From NCBI GenBank assembly GCA_020832305.1, contig JAFIEV010000080.1:86215-150214 (forward strand): DNA of 64,000 bases, given 5' to 3'. The notes beneath the pieces are model-generated. The model saw only the letters and a list, made by a program, of their open reading frames with translations, did not search any database and had not been told where the DNA came from. Numbering within the stretch: position 1 is the first letter of the stretch; every line of letters starts with the position of its first letter. Source of the stretch: Cyclobacteriaceae bacterium (GTDB lineage Bacteria; Bacteroidota; Bacteroidia; Cytophagales; Cyclobacteriaceae). The translations under genes were made by a program, and so were the position numbers. Shown piece by piece: positions 1 to 8,696 of the stretch.

Positions 1-1
1 A

Positions 2-682
2 AATACCCGACTGAACCTGGATACAGTACTGTTGATTGAAAGAACGGCTTCTTATCTTTTATTTTTTGCAGCTGTACTGATGTTTATATATCCCAATCGT
101 CCGTTGGCTTTATCGATTTTTTTTTATATGTTATTTCTCGCCTATACGGGCTTTCAGCTTCGGTCGGGCCCTTTTAGTCATTTGATTTTCTTTACATCGG
201 CTATGAGAACGGGTACACCGCTCATAGTTTTTTTGCTTATGACCTACCCACGGCTTCTTGAAAACAATGTCTATATCAAAAGATTGTTGATTTTTACATG
301 TTTAATTTCAGCGGCTACTTTCATGGCACACGGCTGGGAGGCCATACACCATTATCCAAAATTCATAAAACTGATCAGTGGTAGTTTTGTCAATTTATTT
401 CATTTGGCTTTACCCGAGACTGCAATAATTGGTGCCTTAAGTATAATAGGCACTGTGGATATTCTTACGGGGCTTGGCATAGTGATTTATCCAACCAGAT
501 ATCTGGCTGCCTGGATGGCATTTTGGGGTTTTATTACGGCCATGTCAAGGATTACAGAATCCGGACTGGGCGCTTTTAGTGAGGTCTTGGTACGGGCCCC
601 ACATTTTATTCTGCCATTGGCCATAATCAGTCTTCTATTGCGAAAAAGTTCAGGCGAATCAAAAGCTTTGACTTCGTCTTGA
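2..682 (+). CDS. Multi-pass membrane protein of unknown family (5' partial)
   Basis: The reading frame is open to the left edge, with no in-frame stop before the first possible start (TTG at 32), so the true start probably lies outside the window. The visible protein of more than 216 residues is very hydrophobic, with about six membrane segments and a short polar C-terminus (GESKALTSS). I do not recognise a family. It ends 85 bases before the Gfo/Idh/MocA oxidoreductase on the same strand and may form an operon with that gene and the downstream Na+/solute symporter. That would suggest a role in uptake or handling of a sugar-like compound, but this is context only. Confidence 0.6.
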   Translation, partial: NTRLNLDTVLLIERTASYLLFFAAVLMFIYPNRPLALSIFFYMLFLAYTGFQLRSGPFSHLIFFTSAMRTGTPLIVFLLMTYPRLLENNVYIKRLLIFTCLISAATFMAHGWEAIHHYPKFIKLISGSFVNLFHLALPETAIIGALSIIGTVDILTGLGIVIYPTRYLAAWMAFWGFITAMSRITESGLGAFSEVLVRAPHFILPLAIISLLLRKSSGESKALTSS

Positions 683-766
683 AGGACTTTAAAAGACGAA
701 AGGATATTTCTGTGGCAAATGGCCCATAAAGGGAAGAATTCAAGTATATTTAATAAATTGATAAAC

Positions 767-1756
767 ATGAACAGAAGGCAATTTATGAAAACCTCCGGAG
801 GAGGCCTTGGAATGGGCATGATCATGCATACGGGGATGGCATCTACAGGCAGACCGCTAAAAGTAGGTATTATCGGACTTGATACCTCACATAGCCCGGC
901 ATTTGTAAAAATCATTAATGATCCTCAAGCAACCGCTGATGTTTCTGGTTTCAGGGTGGTATCGGCTTACCCATATGGGAGCAGGAAAATAGAATCAAGT
1001 TACAGTCGCATACCCGGATACACTGAGGAAGTTGTGAAATACGGGGTTAAAATTTCTGATAGTCTGGAGTCATTGATCGATGCTTCTGATGTGATCATGC
1101 TGGAGACCAACGACGGACATCCTCATTTGGAACAGGCCATGGCAGTAATAAAGGCCGGCAAGCCAATGTTTATTGATAAACCGGTAGCTGCTTCCTTAAA
1201 AGATGTTTTAACTATATACCGTGAGGCGGCTTCTCATAAAGTTCCGGTTTTTTCGTCCTCCTCTTTGCGCTATATCAAAGGTGCAAATGAATTAAGGGAA
1301 GGCCAGGATAAGGTAGTGGGTGCCAATGCCTGGAGTCCGGCCCACATCGAACCAAGCCACCCCGATTTGTTTTGGTATGGAATTCATGGCATAGAAATTT
1401 TATTTACCGTGCTGGGCAAAGGTTGTATAAAAGTTTCGAGGTTTCATGAAAACGACACAGATGTTGTGGTAGGAACCTGGTCTGATGGCCGAATAGGGGT
1501 ATTCAGAGGTGGCAGGTCTTACAGGATAGGCTATGGAGGTACGGCTTTCCTTCAAAATGAAACCATAGCGCTCGGGCCCTATGAAGGTTACAAGCCATTG
1601 GTGCTTGAGGTACTCAATTTTTTCAGAACGGGACAATCACCGGTTTCCGCGGATGAGACCATAGAAATTTATGCATTTATGGAGGCAGCCGATGAAAGTA
1701 AAAGGAGGGGAGGAGCCGAAGTTACGCTACAGGAAATAATTCAAAAATCTTTATAG
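767..1756 (+). CDS. Tat-exported Gfo/Idh/MocA-family oxidoreductase
   Basis: The 329-residue protein starts at ATG 767, which puts a twin-arginine signal (MNRRQFMKTSGG) at the N-terminus; an in-frame ATG at 719 would add 16 residues ahead of the signal. After the signal comes a Rossmann motif (VGIIGLDTSHS) and the family's lysine-containing loop (FIDKPVAAS, about residue 142). Such enzymes oxidise or reduce sugars and related polyols with tightly bound NAD(P), and members with Tat signals fold in the cytoplasm and act in the periplasm. The gene lies 19 bases before an SSS transporter, so oxidation of a compound that is then imported is a plausible role. The substrate is unknown. Confidence 0.85.
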   Translation: MNRRQFMKTSGGGLGMGMIMHTGMASTGRPLKVGIIGLDTSHSPAFVKIINDPQATADVSGFRVVSAYPYGSRKIESSYSRIPGYTEEVVKYGVKISDSLESLIDASDVIMLETNDGHPHLEQAMAVIKAGKPMFIDKPVAASLKDVLTIYREAASHKVPVFSSSSLRYIKGANELREGQDKVVGANAWSPAHIEPSHPDLFWYGIHGIEILFTVLGKGCIKVSRFHENDTDVVVGTWSDGRIGVFRGGRSYRIGYGGTAFLQNETIALGPYEGYKPLVLEVLNFFRTGQSPVSADETIEIYAFMEAADESKRRGGAEVTLQEIIQKSL

Positions 1757-1775
1757 TTTTTTTAAAATACTCAAT

Positions 1776-3242
1776 ATGCAGTTAAGCCAACCTGATTTTT
1801 TAGTGATTGTTGCCTATTTCATATTTATGGTGCTGATTGGCATCTGGGCCTTTTTTAAAAATAAAAATACAGAAGATTATTATGTGGCTGGTGGCAATTT
1901 GCCCTGGTGGCTATCTGGTATCTCCCACCATGTATCGGGATACAGTGGCGCTGTGTTTGTCGCCTATGCAGGAATGGCTTACAGCTATGGCTTTTCATTG
2001 TATGTATGGTGGGCTTTTACCATTGGGATTACCATTGTATTAAGTGCCAGGGTATTTCCTGTGCTCTGGGTTCGGCTGAGAAAAAAGTACAGGATACAAT
2101 CGCCGCTGGAATATCTCAAATTGCGCTATAATTTACTCACCCAACAGATTATGGCCTGGAGTGGTGTAATTCTCAAACTTTTTGACATCAGCGCCAAATG
2201 GGCCGCCATAGCCATTTTATTGAATGTTTTTACCGGCTTGCCTTTAGTCACAGGTATTTTAATTGCCGGTGGCGTATCATTGGTTTACGTAACCTTCGGA
2301 GGTCTATGGGCGGTGATTTTAACCGACTTTACACAGTTTATCGTGCAGATAGCCGCAGGCTTGATTATGTTTTTTGTAGTTGCCAATAAACTTGGAGGCT
2401 TGGGTAGTGTTTTTACTTTCTGGCAGGATATGCCAGACGGACATGGCCAATTGTTTAACGATCCCTACACGCCAGGTTTTGCATTTGCCTTTTTGTGCAT
2501 CAATTTTTTAAGTTATAATGGAGGTACATGGAACCTGGCGACCCGATACATTTCTTCGCCTGGCGAAAAGCAGGCAACACGGGCGGCACTTTTGTCAGGA
2601 ATTTTATATCTCATCTGGCCGCTGATACTTTTCTTCCCCATGTGGGCGGCGCCATTGTTGCTTCCGGATATTCAGGACCCGGGACAGATTTATGGTTTAC
2701 TAACCCTTCAGCTACTGCCGGTAGGCCTCATAGGTTTGGTGGTGGCAAGTTTATTTGCCAATACCATGTCTATGACCTCATCCGATATAAACACCATATC
2801 TGCAGTCATAACCAGAGATATTATTCCGGCCCTGGGGAAGGGATTTAAAGACAGACAGTTGAGTTTGAATCTGGCCAGGGTGGTTACCTTTATTTTTACG
2901 GTTCTCACCATTATCATTGCCACCCAGCACGAACATTTTGGAGGGGTATTCGGGCTGATTATAACCTGGTTTGGCGCTTTATTGGGTCCGGTAGCTATAC
3001 CTATGTTGCTTGGCTTGTTGCCATTTTTCAGAAACTGCAATTCTACGATCGCTATTTCATCTATTTTGGCGGGTTTGCTGGCTTTTGTCATTAGCAAAAA
3101 TATTGAAATGCCCAGCCTTGCATGGGAGGTAGGCCTTCCCGTAATGGTCTCAGCCATTATATACATTGGTGCAGGTGTGATCAGAAGGGGCAAAGATGCA
3201 CCACAAGCCGTTAAGGATTTACATGATTCTATAGCGAATTGA
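1776..3242 (+). CDS. Sodium:solute symporter (SSS family)
   Basis: The 488-residue protein has about 13 hydrophobic segments and the hallmarks of the SSS/SLC5 family: an N-terminal segment followed by NTEDYYVAGGNLPWW, the VSGYSGAVF stretch in the next helix, and a central VYVTFGGLWAVILTDF motif. SSS proteins couple substrate entry to the sodium gradient across the inner membrane. Closest in character are the sugar and polyol transporters found beside Gfo/Idh/MocA oxidoreductases in Bacteroidota. It starts 19 bases after the oxidoreductase stop and is probably co-transcribed with it. The substrate cannot be told from sequence. Confidence 0.9.
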   Translation: MQLSQPDFLVIVAYFIFMVLIGIWAFFKNKNTEDYYVAGGNLPWWLSGISHHVSGYSGAVFVAYAGMAYSYGFSLYVWWAFTIGITIVLSARVFPVLWVRLRKKYRIQSPLEYLKLRYNLLTQQIMAWSGVILKLFDISAKWAAIAILLNVFTGLPLVTGILIAGGVSLVYVTFGGLWAVILTDFTQFIVQIAAGLIMFFVVANKLGGLGSVFTFWQDMPDGHGQLFNDPYTPGFAFAFLCINFLSYNGGTWNLATRYISSPGEKQATRAALLSGILYLIWPLILFFPMWAAPLLLPDIQDPGQIYGLLTLQLLPVGLIGLVVASLFANTMSMTSSDINTISAVITRDIIPALGKGFKDRQLSLNLARVVTFIFTVLTIIIATQHEHFGGVFGLIITWFGALLGPVAIPMLLGLLPFFRNCNSTIAISSILAGLLAFVISKNIEMPSLAWEVGLPVMVSAIIYIGAGVIRRGKDAPQAVKDLHDSIAN

Positions 3243-3494
3243 GGCCGACAAGCTCAAATGCAGAAAAACCCTGACTGCGGACTAACTTGATTACTTTACA
3301 AGTGGAGCGGCTATGGAATAGTTTCCGTAGGATTTCCGCAAAGGTAATTCTACTATTCTTTTCATGGGCTCTATCTCCTGCAATCCATAAGAAATGACTA
3401 AGAGAGGCCAACGATTTCCGTTTCAGGTATTAAGGCCTTGAGTCAAAATATTATGCAAAAAGGAAGAAAAATATAGCGTGGGGTATTGATATAG

Positions 3495-3856
3495 TGGAGC
3501 CGCGGGGAATCGAACCCCGGTCCAGATAGAGAAACCTAAGCGCTTTCTACATGCTTAGTACGGCTTGGTTTTCGAACGGATCAAGGTGCAGTACTAACCT
3601 GCAATCCGCCTTATTCGCGATTAATCTCGATGAAACATCACGAAACTGCTTCATCCAGCTCTGCATATCGATGCTTCATCCAACCCGGCAGAGCAGGGGG
3701 TTGGAGAAACAGCTGCCTTAAATTATATTAAGCAGCAAGGGCGTAATTTTCTTCGCCATTTATTATGTTGGTGAAAGTTTGTGTTATCGGGTAATTCTTA
3801 CAAACCCCGGCATGCTTACACTTGACTTACATCTACTGTCAAATCCAGTCGGCCCC
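3495..3856 (-). ncRNA. ssrA: tmRNA (ssrA)
   Basis: On the minus strand the gene begins GGGGCCGACTGGATTTGACA and ends in a tRNA-like T arm (GGTTCGATTCC) and acceptor CGGCTCC plus discriminator A at 3495. The 5' GGGGCCG (3856-3850) pairs with the 3' CGGCTCC with one G-U pair. CCA is not encoded. The tag reading frame is at 3757-3731: GEENYALAA followed by TAA (3730-3728), a typical Bacteroidota proteolysis tag ending in ALAA. tmRNA rescues ribosomes stalled on broken mRNA and marks the product for degradation. It is transcribed away from dnaX. Confidence 0.96.
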
Positions 3857-3882
3857 AATACTTCAAAGAACATTTAAGAATG

Positions 3883-3890
3883 CAAAGGTA
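3883..3890 (-). promoter_or_regulatory. Probable -7 promoter element of tmRNA
   Basis: The minus strand reads TACCTTTG, an exact match to the Bacteroidota -7 consensus TAnnTTTG, 26 bases upstream of the mature tmRNA 5' end. This implies a leader of roughly 20 bases removed by RNase P. No clear -33 TTG was found at the usual spacing. Confidence 0.6.
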
Positions 3891-3992
3891 ATTAAATAAA
3901 CGATGGAAATGATGATGGGTTTGTTAAAAAAAGAAAAATGCTTTTACTCATTTCCCTTTTGAATGTCAGCCGGAGTGATTTAATTTGCATAT

Positions 3993-5102
3993 ATGGGGAA
4001 TTTTATTGTATCGGCCAGGAAATACAGACCAAAAGGTTTTGAAGAAGTCGTAGGGCAGGATCACATTACCCGAACCCTCGAAAATGCCATAGAAAATGGT
4101 CAGATAGCACAGGCATTGCTTTTTTGCGGGCCCAGAGGGGTAGGTAAAACCACCTGTGCCCGTATAGTAGCACGTCTTATCAATAATTTTGATGATGCAT
4201 CAACCGAAAGCAGTACCCAGTTGAACATCTATGAATTGGATGCCGCATCAAACAACTCTGTTGATGATATCAGAAATCTTATCGACCAGGTGAGATACCC
4301 GCCCCAGTTTGGCAAGTATAAGGTATATATAATTGATGAGGTACACATGTTATCGACGCAGGCCTTCAATGCCTTCTTAAAAACCCTGGAAGAACCCCCG
4401 CCATATGCGGTTTTTATACTTGCTACTACCGAAAAACATAAGGTAATACCCACCATCTTATCACGTTGCCAGATTTATGATTTCAAAAGGATTCAAAATG
4501 AAGACATATCTCAGCATCTGAAGAAAATTGCCAAATGGGAAGGAATAGAAGCAGAGGAAGAAGCTTTACACCTGATCGCACAAAAAGCAGATGGTGCGCT
4601 CAGGGATGCTTTGTCGATGTTTGACCTTATCGTAACGTATTCTTCTGACAGGAGCATAAGTTATAAAAACACCATTAACAACCTCAACATTCTCGATTAT
4701 GACTATTATTTTAAGGTCACTGATGCACTGCTTTCTGAGGAACATGGTGAGGCGCTTTTGATATTTGATGAAATTGTCAGGCTTGGTTTTGATGGCCATC
4801 ATTTTATTTCTGGTCTTGCGACGCATTTCAGGAACTTATTGGTATGTAAGGATAAGGCCACAGTTCAGCTGCTTGAAACAACGCAGCTGATCAGGGAAAA
4901 ATATCTGCAACAAGCTGAAAAGTCAGGCAGCTCTTTTATTATGTCAGCGCTCAGTATAGCCAATCAATGTGATCTGCAATATAAAAACAGCAAAAATCAA
5001 CGTTTACAAGTTGAACTGGCGCTGGTTAAAATTGCTCATATTCCCAATGCTTTAAATTATGCACTTAACCATATAGGCGAAGGTGTAAAAAAAAAAGTCT
5101 GA
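3993..5102 (+). CDS. dnaX: DNA polymerase III subunit gamma (dnaX, zero-frame product)
   Basis: The 369-residue zero-frame product is the clamp-loader ATPase. It has Walker A GPRGVGKTT (46-54), Walker B IIDEVHML (113-120), a sensor-1 ATTEKHK loop and the SRC motif (ILSRCQIYDF), followed by the collar domain. It loads the beta clamp on DNA during replication. The frame ends GTA-AAA-AAA-AAA-GTC-TGA directly after an A10 run (5087-5096). The missing tau C-terminal domain continues in the -1 frame (to 5647), so this is most likely the gamma form of a slippage-controlled dnaX. The Cys4 zinc module normally found between the Walker motifs is absent (residues 64-78 hold no cysteine). Confidence 0.93.
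   Translation: MGNFIVSARKYRPKGFEEVVGQDHITRTLENAIENGQIAQALLFCGPRGVGKTTCARIVARLINNFDDASTESSTQLNIYELDAASNNSVDDIRNLIDQVRYPPQFGKYKVYIIDEVHMLSTQAFNAFLKTLEEPPPYAVFILATTEKHKVIPTILSRCQIYDFKRIQNEDISQHLKKIAKWEGIEAEEEALHLIAQKADGALRDALSMFDLIVTYSSDRSISYKNTINNLNILDYDYYFKVTDALLSEEHGEALLIFDEIVRLGFDGHHFISGLATHFRNLLVCKDKATVQLLETTQLIREKYLQQAEKSGSSFIMSALSIANQCDLQYKNSKNQRLQVELALVKIAHIPNALNYALNHIGEGVKKKV
5087..5096 (+). promoter_or_regulatory. A10 slippage site in dnaX
   Basis: Ten consecutive adenines followed by G sit at the exact junction between the gamma ATPase frame and the tau C-terminal frame. Runs of this kind cause transcriptional slippage or -1 ribosomal frameshifting in dnaX of Thermus and Escherichia coli respectively. 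A purine-rich GAAGGTG lies just upstream and a 5-bp hairpin begins 11 bases downstream. Both are weak. Confidence 0.7.
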
Positions 5103-5647
5103 AACCCCTTACTGAAAATAAGGAGGATCAATTCAAAAAAACCTTAGAGGAAAAACCTTCACGGCCTAAATTAGGGGCCTTGAAAAAGACCCTGCCCCTG
5201 CCAGGAATAGACGCCATCAAACAGCAGATGGCACATAACCAGTCAAATGGTGATGTACGCCCTGAAGAAATTATCGGAGAAGAAAAATACAGCCTGGAAC
5301 AACTCAGGGAGACCTGGAATGCATTCATCGAAGAAATGCGAAAACAAGGGAGAGATCGCGATGTTAATGCATTGAACCAGCCATGGGAACTTGTCGGGGA
5401 TGATACCATTCTTTTAAAGGTTCCCAACAGTTTTCAACTCGTAGCCATTGATAATATCAGGCAGGAACTGGTGCTATTTCTCCGCAAGAAACTCAATAAC
5501 CGAAATATTTTGTTAAAATCAGAAGCCGTAAAAGTTGAATCCCATAAGCGCCTTTATACCAATTCTGAAAAGTTTGAATACCTGGCTGAGAAATATCCTG
5601 CCCTGCGAAGTCTGAAGCAAAGGTTTGATCTTGATGTTGACTTTTAA
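5096..5647 (+). CDS. dnaX: dnaX tau C-terminal region, read in the -1 frame
   Basis: This frame is open from the A10 run to TAA at 5645-5647. It reads first as a polar, Lys/Glu-rich linker (SLKPLTENKEDQFKK...), then as a compact domain (LEQLRETWNAFIEEMRK ... LKSLKQRF-like end) that fits the tau domain contacting the polymerase alpha subunit. There is no good start codon of its own (only TTG at 5180), so it is expected to be made as a gamma-tau fusion of about 550 residues after a -1 shift at 5087-5096. A short hairpin follows (CCTTA 5107-5111 with TAAGG 5119-5123). A homopolymer sequencing error would give the same picture. Confidence 0.8.
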   Translation, partial: SLKPLTENKEDQFKKTLEEKPSRPKLGALKKTLPLPGIDAIKQQMAHNQSNGDVRPEEIIGEEKYSLEQLRETWNAFIEEMRKQGRDRDVNALNQPWELVGDDTILLKVPNSFQLVAIDNIRQELVLFLRKKLNNRNILLKSEAVKVESHKRLYTNSEKFEYLAEKYPALRSLKQRFDLDVDF

Positions 5648-5743
5648 TGCAGGAAATATTTTTTTGGATTGTACATCATTCAAAGCTTTTTGTTATATTT
5701 TGGTCAATCTATTAAAAATTGAAACTATTAGTATTGATTATTA

Positions 5744-6673
5744 ATGAAACGAAGATCTTTCATAGGAGGCCTCGCCCTGGGAACTACTTCAGTCCTTGCA
5801 CCCCAGGCAGGATCGGCAGAAATTGCAAATAATCTGAAAAGAAGTGGTATTAAGCTTGGTGTAGCCACCTACAGTTACTGGCACTTTAAGCCCCCTAAGG
5901 TTACAGTTTCTGAAGTAATAGACAAAGCTGCTAAACTTGGTCTTGATGCAGTAGATATATTACATCGTCAGCTAGATTCGGAAGACAATGCATATCTTCA
6001 ATCATTAAAAAGACAAGCCTTTGTAAGTGGCATTGATCTGGTCTGCTTGTCTATTCACCAGGATTTTGTAAACCCTGATAAAAATGAGAGGCAAAAAAAT
6101 GTCGATCATACACTGCATTGTATTGAGCTGGCCTATAAGCTTGGCATCCCGTCTATTCGCTTAAATTCGGGAAGGTGGAATACTATTTCTTCTTTTGATG
6201 ATTTAATGGCCAACCGGGGTGAGGAGCCGGTATTACCCGGATATACCGAAGATGAAGGTTTTAATTGGGCAATGGACTGTATAGCTCAATGTTTGCCCAA
6301 AGCCAGAGAATGCGGGGTAATGCTTGCATTGGAAAATCATTGGGGACTCACCCGAACCCCCGAAGGTCTGCTGCGCATTGTAAATACCATTGATGACCCC
6401 TGGCTTGGGGTTTTGATGGATACCGGCAATTTTCTTGAAGATCCTTATCCAAAACTCGAAATGATAGCACCCAAAACGGTGTATGTTCAGGCTAAAACCT
6501 ATTATGGGGGAGGAGAGTGGTATACCCTGGATCTGGATTATGAAATTATCGCCGGAATATTGAAAAAAGTAAATTATCAAGGCTATATTTCTCTCGAATT
6601 TGAAGGGAAGGAAAATGCAGATGCCGGAGTTGCCAAAAGTATTGAAATGCTGCGTTCGGCTTTTAAATTGTAG
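5744..6673 (+). CDS. Tat-exported sugar phosphate isomerase/epimerase-like TIM barrel
   Basis: The 309-residue protein starts MKRRSFIGGLALG, a twin-arginine signal, and continues as an AP endonuclease 2-like TIM barrel. Visible family marks include LGVATYSYW, the metal-ligand Glu in MLALENHWG (about residue 197), the VLMDTGNF strand and the C-terminal YISLEFEGKE with a second acidic ligand. Enzymes of this fold isomerise or epimerise sugars or cleave inositol-type compounds using a divalent metal. No partner gene identifies the substrate. The gene stands 97 bases after dnaX. Confidence 0.85.
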   Translation: MKRRSFIGGLALGTTSVLAPQAGSAEIANNLKRSGIKLGVATYSYWHFKPPKVTVSEVIDKAAKLGLDAVDILHRQLDSEDNAYLQSLKRQAFVSGIDLVCLSIHQDFVNPDKNERQKNVDHTLHCIELAYKLGIPSIRLNSGRWNTISSFDDLMANRGEEPVLPGYTEDEGFNWAMDCIAQCLPKARECGVMLALENHWGLTRTPEGLLRIVNTIDDPWLGVLMDTGNFLEDPYPKLEMIAPKTVYVQAKTYYGGGEWYTLDLDYEIIAGILKKVNYQGYISLEFEGKENADAGVAKSIEMLRSAFKL

Positions 6674-6701
6674 TGCCAGGTCAACATATAATTTTTTTTA
6701 G

Positions 6702-7070
6702 GTGAATACATTTTTAAATATCATTTGGTTTCTGGCAGGCGGTTTTTTAATCGTTATCTTTTACCTGCTGGGCACATTATTTCTAATGTTGACCATTGTA
6801 GGTATTCCCTTTGGTTTGCAAACTTTCAAACTTTCGGGCCTGGCCCTGTTTCCTTTTGGGAAACAAGTTGTGTCTAAAGAGCATGATCCGGGTTGTTTGA
6901 GTCTGGTATTAAATGTATTGTGGCTGATAATTGCCGGATTGGAAATAGCATTAATCCACATGATACTGGCTTTGGTCTTTGCCCTAACGCTGATTGGGCT
7001 GCCAATTGCTGTTCAACATATCAAACTTGCAAGACTGGCACTCACGCCATTTGGTTATTCATTTAAGTAA
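6702..7070 (+). CDS. YccF-family small inner-membrane protein
   Basis: The 122-residue protein begins at GTG 6702. It consists of two similar halves, each a hydrophobic stretch followed by an IGIP/VGIPFGLQTFKLSGLALFPFG-like repeat (about residues 28-48 and 94-115). This duplicated pattern is typical of the YccF (DUF307) family of membrane proteins, whose function is not established. It lies 28 bases after the isomerase and 11 before the DUF2807 lipoprotein, so the genes from 5744 to 8662 may be one transcript. Confidence 0.8.
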   Translation: MNTFLNIIWFLAGGFLIVIFYLLGTLFLMLTIVGIPFGLQTFKLSGLALFPFGKQVVSKEHDPGCLSLVLNVLWLIIAGLEIALIHMILALVFALTLIGLPIAVQHIKLARLALTPFGYSFK

Positions 7071-7081
7071 ATATTGCCATT

Positions 7082-7780
7082 ATGCAAAAAAACATACTAT
7101 TCATTATTTTGATCATCCCGATGCTGGTGAGTGCCTGCATACAGGACCGGCAATTCAGTGAAACCAGAAATCTGGATTATTTTCATGGCATCTCTGTAGG
7201 TGGAAATATCAAGGTATCCCTTTCAAGGGGCTCACAGAAACCAGCTGAAATTGTGGTTAGCAGGGGTAAGCCCTCAGATCTTATTACAGAGGTAAACAAT
7301 GGAAAACTCGATATACGTTTCAGGGGAGGTTCAATATTTTTTCTTAATGCACGCCAGGCCGAGGTTAACCTGACCATACCTTCATTGGAATTTGTGACTG
7401 TGAGTGGCGCTGCCAGTTTGCGGGGGAAAGACATTTTTACCCTAAACCATTTGATTATAAGAACAAGTGGTGCCGGTGAAGTAAATCTCGAAATAGACGC
7501 AGAAAAAACAGAATGTTATAGTTCCGGCGGATCAGATATAAAATTAATAGGGAAAAGTACCCACATTATTGCAGAAGCCAGTGGAGGAAGTGACATCCAT
7601 GCTATGGATCTATTGACAAGGGTTGGCAAGGTGAAAAGCTCAGGTGGGGCTGACGTAAAAGTACGTGTCACAGAATTATTGGATGCCAATGCCTCCGGCG
7701 GGAGTACTATCCAATATTTCGGCGACCCTGTTAAGGTCAAGATTAAAAAATCAGGTGGTGCTGATATCAGAAAAAATTAA
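7082..7780 (+). CDS. DUF2807 (head GIN domain) lipoprotein
   Basis: The 232-residue protein has a lipoprotein signal peptide with lipobox LVSAC (Cys19). The rest is a repetitive beta-rich domain with recurring SGG(A/S)D turns (for example near residues 140, 163, 184 and 222), the signature of the DUF2807 auto-adhesin-like beta-helix family common in Bacteroidota. Such proteins are surface or periplasmic, and their role is poorly defined. It starts 11 bases after the YccF gene and ends 12 bases before the MscS channel. Confidence 0.85.
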   Translation: MQKNILFIILIIPMLVSACIQDRQFSETRNLDYFHGISVGGNIKVSLSRGSQKPAEIVVSRGKPSDLITEVNNGKLDIRFRGGSIFFLNARQAEVNLTIPSLEFVTVSGAASLRGKDIFTLNHLIIRTSGAGEVNLEIDAEKTECYSSGGSDIKLIGKSTHIIAEASGGSDIHAMDLLTRVGKVKSSGGADVKVRVTELLDANASGGSTIQYFGDPVKVKIKKSGGADIRKN

Positions 7781-7792
7781 TCCTTTCCTAAA

Positions 7793-8662
7793 ATGCTGGT
7801 TTCTGAAATGTACAAAAAGGTAATCGACTTTCTTCAAACCGGATTGTTTGAAATGGGTAGTACCCAATTTACCATTGGCTCTGTGCTATATTATATTTTT
7901 CTGATAATCATATTATTTTTTCTAAGTGGCTGGCTGAAAAATTTCCTTGTTAATAGGGTTTTTAAGAGATATGGACTTGATATAGGCGTAAGCCTGGCCG
8001 TGGCAACTATATTAAGGTATATTATAGTTGTGATTGGTCTTGCTATTATCCTGCAATCATCTGGCATTGATTTAAGTGCTCTGGGTATTTTAGCCGGCGC
8101 GTTAGGTGTGGGTATTGGTTTTGGCCTGCAGAATATCACCAATAACTTTGTAAGTGGTATTATTATTCTTTTTGAAAGGCCTGTAAAAGTTGGTGACCGC
8201 ATTGAGCTCAACGATATCATTGGAAATATTATTGATATATCTCCCAGAGCTACTACCATTGTTACCAATGACAATATCATAGTGATTGTACCCAATTCAG
8301 AATTTATCAGTTCGAGGGTGATAAACTGGAGTCATAATGACCGAAGGGTGAGGTTCCGTTTTCCGGTTGGCGTAGCCTATAAAGAAGATCCGGCAATGAT
8401 TAAAAAATTGTTGCTTGAGGTTGCGAGTTCCGAACCGGGTGTACTTCAGCAACCGCCTCCCGATGTTTTATTTGATGAATTCGGTGACAGTAGCCTGAAT
8501 TTTCAATTACTGGTATGGACGGTAGATTTTTCTGACAGACCAACCCAGCTCAAGAGCAAGTTGTATTTTGCAATATTTGAAAAATTTAAGGAAAACAATA
8601 TAGAGATTCCTTTTCCTCAAAGGGATTTGCATATTAAAAGTGGTTTGAAACAGGATGGATGA
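7793..8662 (+). CDS. Small-conductance mechanosensitive channel (MscS family)
   Basis: The 289-residue protein has three N-terminal membrane helices. The third is the Gly/Ala-rich pore helix (LGILAGALGVGIGFGLQNITNNFVSG, about residues 96-121), followed by the MscS beta domain (PVKVGDRIELNDIIGNI) and an alpha/beta C-terminal domain. MscS channels open under membrane tension and release solutes during osmotic downshock. The length and architecture match the simple E. coli MscS type. It is the last member of the run starting at 5744. Confidence 0.92.
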   Translation: MLVSEMYKKVIDFLQTGLFEMGSTQFTIGSVLYYIFLIIILFFLSGWLKNFLVNRVFKRYGLDIGVSLAVATILRYIIVVIGLAIILQSSGIDLSALGILAGALGVGIGFGLQNITNNFVSGIIILFERPVKVGDRIELNDIIGNIIDISPRATTIVTNDNIIVIVPNSEFISSRVINWSHNDRRVRFRFPVGVAYKEDPAMIKKLLLEVASSEPGVLQQPPPDVLFDEFGDSSLNFQLLVWTVDFSDRPTQLKSKLYFAIFEKFKENNIEIPFPQRDLHIKSGLKQDG

Positions 8663-8696
8663 CCCGGATTTTTTATTTGGTATTCCAGTTAGATGA

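Noticed and set aside
3243..3494. Small gene between the symporter and tmRNA
   Set aside because: The only open frame (minus strand, about 60 codons) has no protein-like composition or promoter, so I see nothing supported here.
5096..5647. dnaX as a frameshifted pseudogene
   Set aside because: Both halves are well conserved, the gene is essential, and the break falls exactly on an A10 run at the usual gamma/tau border, so programmed slippage or a sequencing error is likelier.
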